Shown: positions 1-8,428 of the stretch, piece after piece
Numbering within the stretch: the stretch's first letter is position 1
How the letters are laid out: every line of letters begins with the position of its first letter
NCBI GenBank assembly: GCA_016783865.1
Contig: JADHVS010000084.1
Span: forward strand, 1-17,476
Direction: 5' to 3'
DNA: 17,476 nt
Source: Bacteroidales bacterium
GTDB lineage: Bacteria; Bacteroidota; Bacteroidia; Bacteroidales; SM23-62
Translations under genes and position numbers: made by a program
Notes under the pieces: model-generated
What the model saw: the letters and a program-made list of their open reading frames with translations, nothing else
The model's database searches: none
Told to the model about the DNA's origin: nothing

Positions 1-1
1 C

Positions 2-1174
2 CGTTTAAATACAGTACTCACTTATCGCACGCTGCATATCAACGATTCGGTTCTGACAACCGAAGACCAGGACGAATTTCTTTTAGCCCGGATTGACCAT
101 AGCGGTAGAATAAAAAAAGGATTCATAACCACGTCAACCTATTATGAAATCGGATCCGGACTGGAATCTGAAAAGGAGTTCTCCTACCTGGAAGTGGCCC
201 CGGGTCAGGGAGTTTATTCATGGAGCGATTATAATGAAAATAACATCAGGGAGCTGGATGAATTTGAAGTGGCCAATTTCCAGGACCAGGCAGGTTATAT
301 CAGGGTCTTTACACCTACCGACCGGTTCATTAAAGTGTTTTCCAACCAATTCAATCAATCGATCCATTTGCAACCAGCCAGGATCTGGAATAACCAGGAA
401 GGAATAAAAAAACTGGTTGCCAGGTTTTCGAATCTACTCGCATACAGGATCAACAGGAAAATGACTGGTCCTGATCTCATCAATAACCTGAATCCTTTCA
501 ATATCCAGTTAACCAATCCCGACCTTACCAGCATGACCACCTCGATCAGAAATAATCTATCTTTCAATAAATCAGGTGAAAAGATCGGGATTGACTATAT
601 ATATCAAAACAACAAGAACCGGCTTTCACTTGCCAATGGATTCGATACCCGGACCAAATTATCGAATGGATTAAGGATCAAATGGAACATGAACAACAGC
701 ATTTCGGTGATTAACCAGACAGATATAGGTTCCAAAGGATTTGAATCAGAGTTTTTTGCCAATAAAAATTACGATATTGATTTTATAACCAGTAATTTGA
801 GCATGCAATATCAGCCAGGAGTTTCTTATCGTATCATCCTGAATTATACCTTTAAGGATGAAAACAATAAGAGCAATACAGAATTAGCAAGTACTCATGA
901 TGTCGGCATTGAGGGGCGGTATAATATTCTGAATAAGGGGAACCTTTACGGGAAAGTTAATTATGTAAATATTTCCTATAACGATTTGCTGAATACACCG
1001 GTTGCCTACGAAATGCTTCAGGGTTTGCTTCCCGGGCACAACGGGGTCTGGTCAATTCTTTTCCAGCGAAGCATCACAGGAGGTGTTGACCTGAACCTGG
1101 AATACTCGGGCAGGGTATCGGAAAAACAGGATGTGGTACATGTAGGGGGAATTCAGGTAAGGTGGAATTTCTAG
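2..1174 (+). CDS. C-terminal part of a large, probably outer-membrane beta-rich protein (5' end outside window)
   Basis: The frame is open from the window edge to the TAG at 1172-1174, giving about 390 visible residues, so the true start lies upstream. An internal GTG at 194 could be mistaken for a start, but the frame before it reads as the same kind of protein. A conserved-looking stretch (APGQGVYSWSDYNEN, then ELDEFEVANFQDQAGYIRV) is followed by roughly 270 residues of alternating polar/hydrophobic beta-strand-like sequence rich in Asn, Ser and Tyr. The protein ends in ...QVRWNF; a terminal Phe is typical of outer-membrane beta-barrels recognised by BamA. I recognise this as a type of large uncharacterised Bacteroidota surface protein but cannot name a family. 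It converges on the lipoprotein gene at 1224. Outer-membrane location is inference. Confidence 0.8.
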   Translation, partial: RLNTVLTYRTLHINDSVLTTEDQDEFLLARIDHSGRIKKGFITTSTYYEIGSGLESEKEFSYLEVAPGQGVYSWSDYNENNIRELDEFEVANFQDQAGYIRVFTPTDRFIKVFSNQFNQSIHLQPARIWNNQEGIKKLVARFSNLLAYRINRKMTGPDLINNLNPFNIQLTNPDLTSMTTSIRNNLSFNKSGEKIGIDYIYQNNKNRLSLANGFDTRTKLSNGLRIKWNMNNSISVINQTDIGSKGFESEFFANKNYDIDFITSNLSMQYQPGVSYRIILNYTFKDENNKSNTELASTHDVGIEGRYNILNKGNLYGKVNYVNISYNDLLNTPVAYEMLQGLLPGHNGVWSILFQRSITGGVDLNLEYSGRVSEKQDVVHVGGIQVRWNF

Positions 1175-1223
1175 AAGACCTGTTATTTTATTTTATCGGG
1201 ACATATTACTTCTCATCATCCAA

Positions 1224-1766
1224 TTATTCAGTAAAAATCTTTGTCCCGTCAGGTTGGTATTGATATTCAACAGTTACTTCAATATAATCAGAAACCGGAC
1301 TGTCAGTTTTTATCTGGATGTTTTTGATGACTATTTTAGCAAATTTTTGTTCTGTCGTCTGAACAGTCCAGACCTGATAATTAATCACCGGATTGGCCAG
1401 TGCAGAAAAATCTTCGGCAGTAACTTCCTTATATTCATTAAACCGGGCAAGGGCCTCGGGAAGTGAATTGAACGATCCTTCCAGATGAAAAGCAAGCAGG
1501 TTGTTAGGACAGGTAAAAATGGCATCCGTTATATTATTCTCGATGTCCGTATCGTTGATAACCACAATGTCAGGCACTATTCCTCCTATGGCAGGGAAAG
1601 GGACATTTTTACCTTCCCTGAATGAAAAGCCAACACTTCGGTAAGTGTCAGTGAGAATTCGTTCCGATGTTAGTATGACCTCGCCCGTGTTTTTATTATT
1701 ATTATCACCCTTCTCACAGGCCACAATAAAACCTAACAATACTGATATGATTATTAATCTTCTCAT
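1224..1766 (-). CDS. Small putative lipoprotein, function unknown
   Basis: Encodes about 180 residues. I chose the ATG at 1766 over an upstream in-frame TTG at 1784 because it gives a compact lipoprotein signal (MRRLIIISVLLGFIVAC, lipobox Cys at residue 17), and an AGGGA-like ribosome-binding site lies about 10 nt upstream. After the Cys comes a polar linker, EKGDNNNKN; the acidic residues near the Cys vaguely resemble Bacteroidota surface-export signals, but this is weak. The rest is a mixed alpha/beta domain with no motif I recognise. The start lies only 27 nt after the ald stop codon, so co-transcription as the last gene of the porX-tsaE-ald unit is likely. Function unknown. Confidence 0.8.
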   Translation of the reverse strand: MRRLIIISVLLGFIVACEKGDNNNKNTGEVILTSERILTDTYRSVGFSFREGKNVPFPAIGGIVPDIVVINDTDIENNITDAIFTCPNNLLAFHLEGSFNSLPEALARFNEYKEVTAEDFSALANPVINYQVWTVQTTEQKFAKIVIKNIQIKTDSPVSDYIEVTVEYQYQPDGTKIFTE

Positions 1767-1793
1767 GCATATCAATCCCTTCAATCTTTCTTC

Positions 1794-3017
1794 TTAAAAG
1801 GCTGCCATTAATAACTCAATGTCTTTGGAAGGTATACCGAGGTGCTGACCAATATAATGGTTGGTGAGTATTCCATTAAAAATATACACCCCGTTCCTGG
1901 TTCCTGCATCTTCCCTCAGGAAGGTTTTAATTCCGCCCGATTCTCCAAGGCTGGCTAACAGGGGAGCAAATACATTACTTATAGCAATAGAAGCTGTTCG
2001 GGCCACTCTGGAAGGAAGGTTTGGAACACAATAATGGATTACACCATGCTTGGTGTAGACAGGATCCTGCTGGGTCCGGCACTCCGATGTTTCAATACAA
2101 CCTCCCTGATCGATACTGATATCAACAATAACCGACCCTTTCTTCATTTCCTTCACCATGTCTTCGGTAATGATATACCTTGGACCCTTCCCGATAAGGT
2201 ACATTGCACCAATGACAACATCGGCTGATTTAAGGGTTTTCCTCATCACCTGTTTATGAAAAATTGATGTGTATACCCGCTCACCGATGTTATTTTGTAA
2301 TCGTCTTAGCCGGTGAACAGAATTGTCAAATACTTTAACATGAGCTCCCAGTCCCAGCGCCGCCCTAACGGCAGATTCAGCTGCAGTACCAGCCCCCAGA
2401 ATTATTACTTCGGTGGGTGTAATTCCCGGGATCCCTCCCAGCATCACGCCTTTACCACCCCTGTTATTGCTAAGGTATTCTGCTGCAATAAGAATCGATG
2501 TATTCCCTGCTATGGAGCTCATTGACCTGACCACCGGATAACAATTGTGTTCATCCCTTATGTTTTCAAAAGCAATGGCCGTTACCTTCCTGGCCATGAT
2601 TTTTCTTATCAGTTCCTCTGTCTGGTTATTTAAATGCAAGGATGAGATGACTACCTGGCGCTCATTTAGCAATTCAACCTCTTCAAGCGTTAGTGGGGCT
2701 ATTTTCAGGATTATATCTGATTGAAATACCTGCTTTTTATCTTCTACAATAGTGCCGCCAAGTTCACTGTAATTTGTATTCAAATAATTGGCGGCCTTCC
2801 CTGCTTCCGACTCGATAAACACAGTGTGACCCAACTCGACCAGCTGTTCAACCGCCTCGGGAGTCAAAGCAACCCGGCTTTCCAATTTCTGTGCTTCTTT
2901 TGGTATTCCTATGATAAGCTGCTTTCGGGCTTTTTTAACCTCAAGCATCTCCTCTTGTGGCATTAAATTGGCCTTTCCAAAGGTAAACTGGGCGCCTGAT
3001 GATTCTTGTTGACTCAT
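1794..3017 (-). CDS. ald: Alanine dehydrogenase (AlaDH/PNT family)
   Basis: A 407-residue cytoplasmic enzyme predicted to catalyse NAD-dependent oxidative deamination of L-alanine to pyruvate and ammonia, or the reverse. Visible signatures: GIPKE (residues 37-41), ESRVALTP with Arg48, ILKIAPL with Lys105, SSLHL with His128 (the substrate-site Arg/Lys/His set of the family), a Rossmann loop GAGTAA at 208-213, and SIDQGGCIET at 301-310 with the likely catalytic Asp303. PNLPSRVARTAS near the C-terminus also fits AlaDH. No transhydrogenase membrane domain is present, which excludes PntA. About 30 extra residues precede the usual N-terminus; the ATG at 3017 is kept because no better start is obvious. 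The gene follows tsaE by 69 nt. Confidence 0.95.
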   Translation of the reverse strand: MSQQESSGAQFTFGKANLMPQEEMLEVKKARKQLIIGIPKEAQKLESRVALTPEAVEQLVELGHTVFIESEAGKAANYLNTNYSELGGTIVEDKKQVFQSDIILKIAPLTLEEVELLNERQVVISSLHLNNQTEELIRKIMARKVTAIAFENIRDEHNCYPVVRSMSSIAGNTSILIAAEYLSNNRGGKGVMLGGIPGITPTEVIILGAGTAAESAVRAALGLGAHVKVFDNSVHRLRRLQNNIGERVYTSIFHKQVMRKTLKSADVVIGAMYLIGKGPRYIITEDMVKEMKKGSVIVDISIDQGGCIETSECRTQQDPVYTKHGVIHYCVPNLPSRVARTASIAISNVFAPLLASLGESGGIKTFLREDAGTRNGVYIFNGILTNHYIGQHLGIPSKDIELLMAAF

Positions 3018-3086
3018 AGGTGGCTTATTGTAAATTTTGAAGGTGATCTAAAGTAATACAATTCAGGGACTAAGTCAAATAAAAGA

Positions 3087-3518
3087 TCAGATACCGGATG
3101 GGTCAAATACCTTCAAAAGCCTTGCAGAAGACGCATTGGGCTGGATCCTGACATGAATTGTCTCTTCAGGAAGAATGTCTTTCACTATATCCGGCCACTC
3201 GATAAAACAAAACTTCCCGGTATAGAAATATTCTTCATAACCCAGGTCATATACTTCTTCTTGTTTTTCAAGCCGGTAGAAGTCAAAATGATAGATTTCC
3301 CCATTCCCTTTTGAACTGTATTCATTTACAATTGAAAAAGAGGGAGAACTAACGTTATCCTCTGCTTGTAATTCTTCACATAAGGCTTTTATAAATGTTG
3401 TTTTTCCTGATCCAAGCGGACCATAAAAAGCAAAAATTCTATTACTCCTGAAATGATCAAGAAAGTTCTTTGCCGTTTTTCGAATCTCACCCAGATTTTC
3501 AATTCTAAATGTTACCAT
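3087..3518 (-). CDS. tsaE: tRNA N6-threonylcarbamoyladenosine biosynthesis ATPase TsaE
   Basis: A 143-residue P-loop ATPase of the TsaE/YjeE family, which works with TsaB, TsaD and TsaC to make t6A at position 37 of ANN-decoding tRNAs. Visible features: Walker A GPLGSGKTT (residues 33-41), the family loop SSPSFSIVNEY (57-67), HFDFYRLE with Asp79, and FIEWPD (105-110). The length is normal for the family and the gene is complete from an ATG. It starts only 13 nt after the porX stop, so the two are very probably translated from one mRNA. No other t6A genes are in the window. Confidence 0.96.
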   Translation of the reverse strand: MVTFRIENLGEIRKTAKNFLDHFRSNRIFAFYGPLGSGKTTFIKALCEELQAEDNVSSPSFSIVNEYSSKGNGEIYHFDFYRLEKQEEVYDLGYEEYFYTGKFCFIEWPDIVKDILPEETIHVRIQPNASSARLLKVFDPSGI

Positions 3519-3531
3519 GTTATCATTACCC

Positions 3532-5085
3532 TTATTGTGGATTCAAAATAACAAGCGGGATCAGCATTTCTTCCATTGAAATACCACCATGCTGGAAAGT
3601 GTTTTTATAATAGTTTACATAGTGGTTATAATTATTCGGGTAGACCAGGAAATCATAATTTGAAGCAAAAATAAATGAGGAACTTACATGCGATTTGGGT
3701 AAGTGAATATCTTCTGGTCTTTTAACTTCAAATACCTCCTCTGTTTTATAAGCCAGGTTTTTCCCCTGTTTATACCTGAGGTTTGCGGTGGTTTTTTTGT
3801 CGCCAATAACCTTCACCGGATTATTTACGCGAACCGTCCCATGGTCAGTTGTAAGCACAATATTAACATTGTGAGCCGATATCTCCCGTATAAAATCAAG
3901 CAGGTGTGAGTGCTGAAACCAGGAGATCGTAAGTGACCTGTAGGATGATTCATCATAAACCAGTTCCCTGATCATTTCTATTTCGGTTCTGGCATGAGAC
4001 AGAATATCCACGAAATTGAAAACCACCACAGAAAAATCGAAATCCAGCAGGTTCTTAATGTTCTCGACAACCCTTTTTCCGGATCTTGAATTATTGACTT
4101 TCTCGTATTTAAACTTATATTTTAATCCAAGTCTTTTGATCTGTTTGTCGAGTAAAAGATCTTCACGCAGATTCTTGCCTCCTTCTTGCTCTTCATCGAT
4201 CCATAATTCCGGGAACAATTCTTCAATCTCCAAAGGCATAAGGCCTGCAAACATAGAATTCCTGGAATATTGAGTGGCTGTTGGCAAAATAGAACAGATA
4301 AGCTCTTCCGATTCTATCCTGTAATATTCCTCAAATATTGGAAAAATGGATCTCCACTGATCCAATCTGAGGTTATCAATTAAAACCAGGCATACATGTT
4401 GTCCTGATTCAAGTAAAGGAAACACACGCTGCGGAAACACATTTGGTGACATCAGTGGTTTCTCGGCTGATTTATTATTGAACCATGCCGGATAATTAAG
4501 GTGAATAAATTTTGCAAATCCTTTATTGGCTTCAGTTTTTTGCATTTTTAAAATTTCATCCATCCCGGAATCACTGGATCGCTCTAACTCCAACTCCCAG
4601 TAGGTCAGCTTATTATATACATCCACCCAATTCTCAAATCGATTGGCAGTATTAATCAATCCTCCCAGTATAGAAAACTCAGTCTGATAAGCTGTAGTGG
4701 TTCTCTCACTTACCAACCGCTTAGTATCAATGTTCTTCTTTATGGTTAATAAAATCTGTTTAGGATTAACAGGTTTAATAAGGTAGTCGTCAATTTTAGA
4801 ACCGATGGCTTCGTCCATTATGTTTTCTTCTTCACTTTTCGTGATCATAACCACCGGCAATAATGGATTGATGGCCTTTATCAGGTTCAGGGTTTCAAGC
4901 CCGCTCATTCCTGGCATATTCTCATCCAGGAAAATCAATTCAAATTCCTTATCTCTGACTAGCGCAACTGCATCCTCTCCGTTGGTTGCAGTAGTCATAT
5001 CATACCCCCTTTCCTGTAAAAAAAGAATATGTGGTTTCAGTAGTTCAATCTCATCATCAGTCCATAAAATTCTGATCCTTTTCAC
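3532..5085 (-). CDS. porX: PorX: response regulator with PglZ/alkaline-phosphatase-type output domain, T9SS regulator
   Basis: 517 residues with a GTG start at 5085. Residues 1-120 form a CheY-like receiver: acidic pair Asp10/Asp11, phospho-acceptor Asp54 (FLDENMPG), Thr82 and Lys104. After a helical linker, residues 220-517 form a PglZ domain of the alkaline-phosphatase superfamily. Metal/nucleophile residues appear intact: Asp237 (LIDNLRLDQW), Thr269/Thr271 (LPTATQYSR), Asp360 and His364 (NFVDILSHA), Asp414-His415 (TTDHGT), and His499 (FQHGG). This architecture is that of PorX, which in Porphyromonas and Flavobacterium acts with the PorY kinase to control T9SS genes and has phosphodiesterase activity on oligonucleotides. 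No histidine kinase is in the window. It lies 13 nt upstream of tsaE and downstream of sprE/porW. Confidence 0.95.
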   Translation of the reverse strand: MKRIRILWTDDEIELLKPHILFLQERGYDMTTATNGEDAVALVRDKEFELIFLDENMPGMSGLETLNLIKAINPLLPVVMITKSEEENIMDEAIGSKIDDYLIKPVNPKQILLTIKKNIDTKRLVSERTTTAYQTEFSILGGLINTANRFENWVDVYNKLTYWELELERSSDSGMDEILKMQKTEANKGFAKFIHLNYPAWFNNKSAEKPLMSPNVFPQRVFPLLESGQHVCLVLIDNLRLDQWRSIFPIFEEYYRIESEELICSILPTATQYSRNSMFAGLMPLEIEELFPELWIDEEQEGGKNLREDLLLDKQIKRLGLKYKFKYEKVNNSRSGKRVVENIKNLLDFDFSVVVFNFVDILSHARTEIEMIRELVYDESSYRSLTISWFQHSHLLDFIREISAHNVNIVLTTDHGTVRVNNPVKVIGDKKTTANLRYKQGKNLAYKTEEVFEVKRPEDIHLPKSHVSSSFIFASNYDFLVYPNNYNHYVNYYKNTFQHGGISMEEMLIPLVILNPQ

Positions 5086-5168
5086 AAGTTTAAATTTTTA
5101 TAATTATTTGATAATATGCTAATTAAAAAATTCAGAACTTGTGCAACCACTCGTTGCACTCGTTCTCT

Positions 5169-5221
5169 CATGAAATATTTAATCATTTTCTTTTGTGAAT
5201 AAATGATTAAATATTTTCATG
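5169..5221. repeat. AT-rich inverted repeat in the sprE-porX gap
   Basis: Left arm aaatatttaatcatt (5173-5187) is perfectly complementary to aatgattaaatattt (5202-5216) across a 14-nt loop. With one bulged T the stem extends outward by 'catg' on both sides, to 5169 and 5221. It is the main structure in the 223-nt gap after sprE and before porX (both minus strand). A hairpin that ends or attenuates sprE transcription is plausible, but no clear U-tract follows on the minus strand. Short repeats of 'cactcgtt' lie just to its left. Confidence 0.65.
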
Positions 5222-5308
5222 TTCGTTTCATCTTATTGAATTTATGTAAAAATAGAATTTCCCTAATTGAGTAACAAGGAATACACCAAGAAAGGGAACC
5301 ACACTACA

Positions 5309-7972
5309 TTACTCTCTTCGCATGTAATGCTTATTGTAGAAAATTAAATACCTGCTGGCGATTTTATCCTCAATGAGTTTGGTGGCATTACCTTTCGATA
5401 TGATACACCTGGAATAAGAAAGATCACCTATTACCGAAAGGATGAGCTCGTTACCGGCAATAGAATCATAGTATTCCCAGGCTCTGGGAATATTGGCGAA
5501 TGATTTAACCAGGATAAGTACCTGGTTATTATCCAGGTTATTATTTGTTATATCAAATGTTTTGTTTGGATAATGATCCAGGTTGAAGTTTATTATTTCA
5601 AATTTCAGTTGGTTGACGTCAACCATTCTGTCGACAATATAACCCACGAAAAACTGACCAGTGGAGTCAGCAGTGTAAATATCTTCTGCTTCCTGTTTCT
5701 CTGTTTCAAGTTTTACCACAGGATCAGCTTCCATCAGATAAGCTATCATTTCCAACGCTGTTTGAGCCACCTCATTACCTGGATACATATTGGCCAATGA
5801 GTCGAGTGCTTCTGCAAATACCAGCCTGTCCCGGGTATGACCAATGGATAATACTTTTAAAAAGAAAAACCTGGGCAATAGTTCGCTCTCTTTATATCTC
5901 TGCATGGCAGTATCTGCATCCACCATCACTTGATAATAATATCCTTCCTGATATTTGTTGTATGTGCTTTCGTAAAATCTGTTCTCTTCGTTCTCTTTTT
6001 CCATCAGCTCATTGATGTAATTTGGATTGGTCAGAAGCTGGGCAGGCTGGCTCTCCGGAAACTCCCGGATTAGTGCTGTTTTATAGATATCTGCATTCCG
6101 GCCATCCTGGAGTTCTTTATACATCAGGTACATGTTATAATAAACCGATAATTTATAGGTTGAGTTCGGATACCTTTCAAGTATATCACCATATGTATCA
6201 ATAGCTTCACCAAAATCCTTTAATTCATTCCTGTAAATTCCCCCTGCACTGTGCAATGCTGTTTGGATGTTCTTATGTGAAATTTCCATCATCGAATCGG
6301 TCAGAGGAACATCTTGTAAATAAAATTCTCTCGACTTATTGCTGAAAACCTGCATGGAAGAATCAAGTACCTGGCCTGCTTCGGCTGAATCAGATGCAAA
6401 GGTTTCAAATGAGATCTCACGTTTATTGCTTCTTCTCCAGTTATCTTCAAGTTTTCGATTACCCCATTTCATCTTGAATTCCGGCTGACCAAAAGATTTG
6501 GCAGCATCATTATAAAAATACCACTTACCTTCCACTGTATTCCCCTGGGATCCTGAGCTTGACTGGCTCAGGGCCATTCTGTTATATTGATTATCCTGCA
6601 TTGCCTGCATTTCTTCTTCCTGGGCCAATCGCTCTGCCGCTCTAACCTGTGCTATAATACTGTCGATGATGGTCAGCCGTTCATTTTCATCCATTGCCGC
6701 CAGGCGTTGAACACTGTCCTCAAATTGAACTATCTTCAGGTTCTGAACCAACTCTGAAAGACTCCCCAATTTAGTTATAATTGATTCATAATCAGGGTAA
6801 TCGCTTGGAAGATTGATTGAGGCAGTATCATAATATAGTTCGGCAAACTCATAATTCTGCTGGTCGTAATAGATATCGGCAAGGGTAAGGCATGATTTGG
6901 TCTTCTGCTGCGGATTAGAAACACTTACAGCCGATGACAGTGCATAATAATCAATTGCCTTGTTTGTTTCCCCTTCTTTCCAATGGATATCTCCCAGGGC
7001 ATAATATATCTGGTCCTTATATTCTTTATTTTTCCCTTCTCTAAGCATTTTTTTCAGTTCGCCTTTTATATCCTTGCTTCTATCGGCTCCCGTAACATAC
7101 ACGCTCGCCCGGTTTATTCTTGCATTAAAGCTCATGGTATAGGGCGGATTCATTTTAATTACTTGCCGGTAATGATATGATGCCTGCTCATAGAATTCTT
7201 CCTGCTGGTTTAGCTGACCAAGTATAAAATGATACCTGATTTTTATGTTTTTCTTTTTGACATACTCCAGAGCTTTCCCAAGGGGTTTAATCGCCCCGGT
7301 AAAATTTTCCTCCTTCATTCTTAAATCAGCAACAGTTGCATAAAGATCGGCATATAGCTTCTCCGAAACTGATTCATTCCCATCAAGTAAATTCAATATT
7401 CTTTGTGATTCTTTATACTCACCGGTTTCGTTGTATGCCCTGGCCATCCAGATTTGAGTTTCGTAGATGATTTCTTCTTCCGGGTATTCGGTCAGTATAA
7501 ATTTAAATGTCTGGATAGCGAGCAAATAATCATGCCTTGCCAGGTATGCTTTACCCATGACCAGGTAATTTACCGGGACCCACTTAATATACTCTGTTTT
7601 GGCATAAAATGCTTTTTGCTTATCGCTTTGAGGACCATTTTTATATTCAGGCTTAACAGTGATAGAATGCAGTGTAACAACTTTTGTGGCTTTTTGGATG
7701 GTCCTGTCCATATCCCCTGCAATGCTCTGTGCTATATTTTCATCATTGTATTTAAAAATAGGCAACAGCCTTGTATAGTCATCCTCATAAGAGTCTTCTG
7801 CCCGTTTTAATCCCTTCTTATAACTCTCAGAACCATTAAAAAATATATTATAATGTGAGGTGAGGTTGTGAAACGACCTGGTCACCATGGTATTTTTTTC
7901 AGTTGAGCAGCCTGAAATGATAAAACTTAATACCAGTATAAAAAAGCTGTATGTTGTTAACCTCCGACCCAA
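5309..7972 (-). CDS. sprE: SprE/PorW: TPR lipoprotein of the type IX secretion/gliding machinery
   Basis: 887 residues with a lipoprotein signal (FILVLSFIISGC, Cys22) followed by the family's hallmark N-terminus: CSTEKNTMVTRSFHNLTSHY, then NIFFNGSESYKKGL. The body carries several TPR-like helical pairs (for example around residues 155-200, 290-350 and 575-640), a Gln/Glu-rich coiled segment near 430-470, and a C-terminal region resembling a repeated 'IVDRMVDVNQLKFEI' module. The length and N-terminus match SprE of Flavobacterium johnsoniae and PorW of Porphyromonas gingivalis, needed for T9SS function and gliding and thought to link the periplasmic/outer-membrane ring to the motor. The only standard start before the signal peptide is a TTG at 7972; an in-frame stop lies about 20 nt upstream. 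It directly precedes porX on the same strand. Confidence 0.9.
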   Translation of the reverse strand: MGRRLTTYSFFILVLSFIISGCSTEKNTMVTRSFHNLTSHYNIFFNGSESYKKGLKRAEDSYEDDYTRLLPIFKYNDENIAQSIAGDMDRTIQKATKVVTLHSITVKPEYKNGPQSDKQKAFYAKTEYIKWVPVNYLVMGKAYLARHDYLLAIQTFKFILTEYPEEEIIYETQIWMARAYNETGEYKESQRILNLLDGNESVSEKLYADLYATVADLRMKEENFTGAIKPLGKALEYVKKKNIKIRYHFILGQLNQQEEFYEQASYHYRQVIKMNPPYTMSFNARINRASVYVTGADRSKDIKGELKKMLREGKNKEYKDQIYYALGDIHWKEGETNKAIDYYALSSAVSVSNPQQKTKSCLTLADIYYDQQNYEFAELYYDTASINLPSDYPDYESIITKLGSLSELVQNLKIVQFEDSVQRLAAMDENERLTIIDSIIAQVRAAERLAQEEEMQAMQDNQYNRMALSQSSSGSQGNTVEGKWYFYNDAAKSFGQPEFKMKWGNRKLEDNWRRSNKREISFETFASDSAEAGQVLDSSMQVFSNKSREFYLQDVPLTDSMMEISHKNIQTALHSAGGIYRNELKDFGEAIDTYGDILERYPNSTYKLSVYYNMYLMYKELQDGRNADIYKTALIREFPESQPAQLLTNPNYINELMEKENEENRFYESTYNKYQEGYYYQVMVDADTAMQRYKESELLPRFFFLKVLSIGHTRDRLVFAEALDSLANMYPGNEVAQTALEMIAYLMEADPVVKLETEKQEAEDIYTADSTGQFFVGYIVDRMVDVNQLKFEIINFNLDHYPNKTFDITNNNLDNNQVLILVKSFANIPRAWEYYDSIAGNELILSVIGDLSYSRCIISKGNATKLIEDKIASRYLIFYNKHYMRRE

Positions 7973-8158
7973 AGGCTTATTATCAGGAATTTATTACAAT
8001 AAACTATATTTTATAAAACATATTTTACAACATTCAAAAATTAATTGATTTTTTTGAAACGCAGGCCGTTCGGAATTATGATAAATAAGGTCACAGGATA
8101 CCCTTTACGAAAGGTTTTCTCTATTCCTGACTGGAATTGCAGAAGTTCATGGCAGGTT

Positions 8159-8407
8159 TCAATTTACTGCCACCACTTCCTGTATATCCGGGATCTCTTT
8201 CTTCAGAGCTTGTTCCACGCCTGCTTTCAGGGTTTGAAAGCTAAAAGGACAACCATCACATGCCCCGTGTAGTTTTACTTTAATAACAAGATCATCTGTA
8301 ACTTCGATAAGTGAAATATCTCCGCCATCTGCCTCGAGATATGGACGAATCTTAGCCAGTACATCATTGATCCTGTTATGCATATCTGTTCTTTCTTCTT
8401 CACTCAT
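8159..8407 (-). CDS. NifU C-terminal (Nfu) domain Fe-S cluster carrier
   Basis: An 82-residue stand-alone Nfu domain. It has the LEADGGDISLIEV motif (residues 24-36) and the cluster-binding pair Cys50-x-x-Cys53 in HGACDGCPFSFQTLKAGVE. Such proteins carry a labile [4Fe-4S] cluster at a dimer interface and pass it to client apoproteins in the cytoplasm. It begins 21 nt after the mrp stop, so the two Fe-S genes probably form one operon. The length is complete for a minimal Nfu. The roughly 185 nt downstream, up to sprE, contain no gene or strong terminator that I can see. Confidence 0.93.
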   Translation of the reverse strand: MSEEERTDMHNRINDVLAKIRPYLEADGGDISLIEVTDDLVIKVKLHGACDGCPFSFQTLKAGVEQALKKEIPDIQEVVAVN

Positions 8408-8428
8408 GATAACATTATTTATAGATTC

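Noticed and set aside
1794..3017. NAD(P) transhydrogenase alpha subunit (PntA) as an alternative to alanine dehydrogenase
   Set aside because: The single-domain length, SIDQGG motif and lack of any membrane segments or pntB neighbour fit alanine dehydrogenase.
7454..7810. 118-residue plus-strand frame inside sprE
   Set aside because: It is antisense to a well-supported gene, with a Cys/Phe/Ile-rich composition typical of a shadow frame.
8040..8158. Possible short gene or terminator after nfu
   Set aside because: A roughly 40-codon minus-strand frame lacks a credible start, and the small ccttt-acg-aaagg hairpin (8102-8114) has its T-run on the wrong side for the minus-strand genes.
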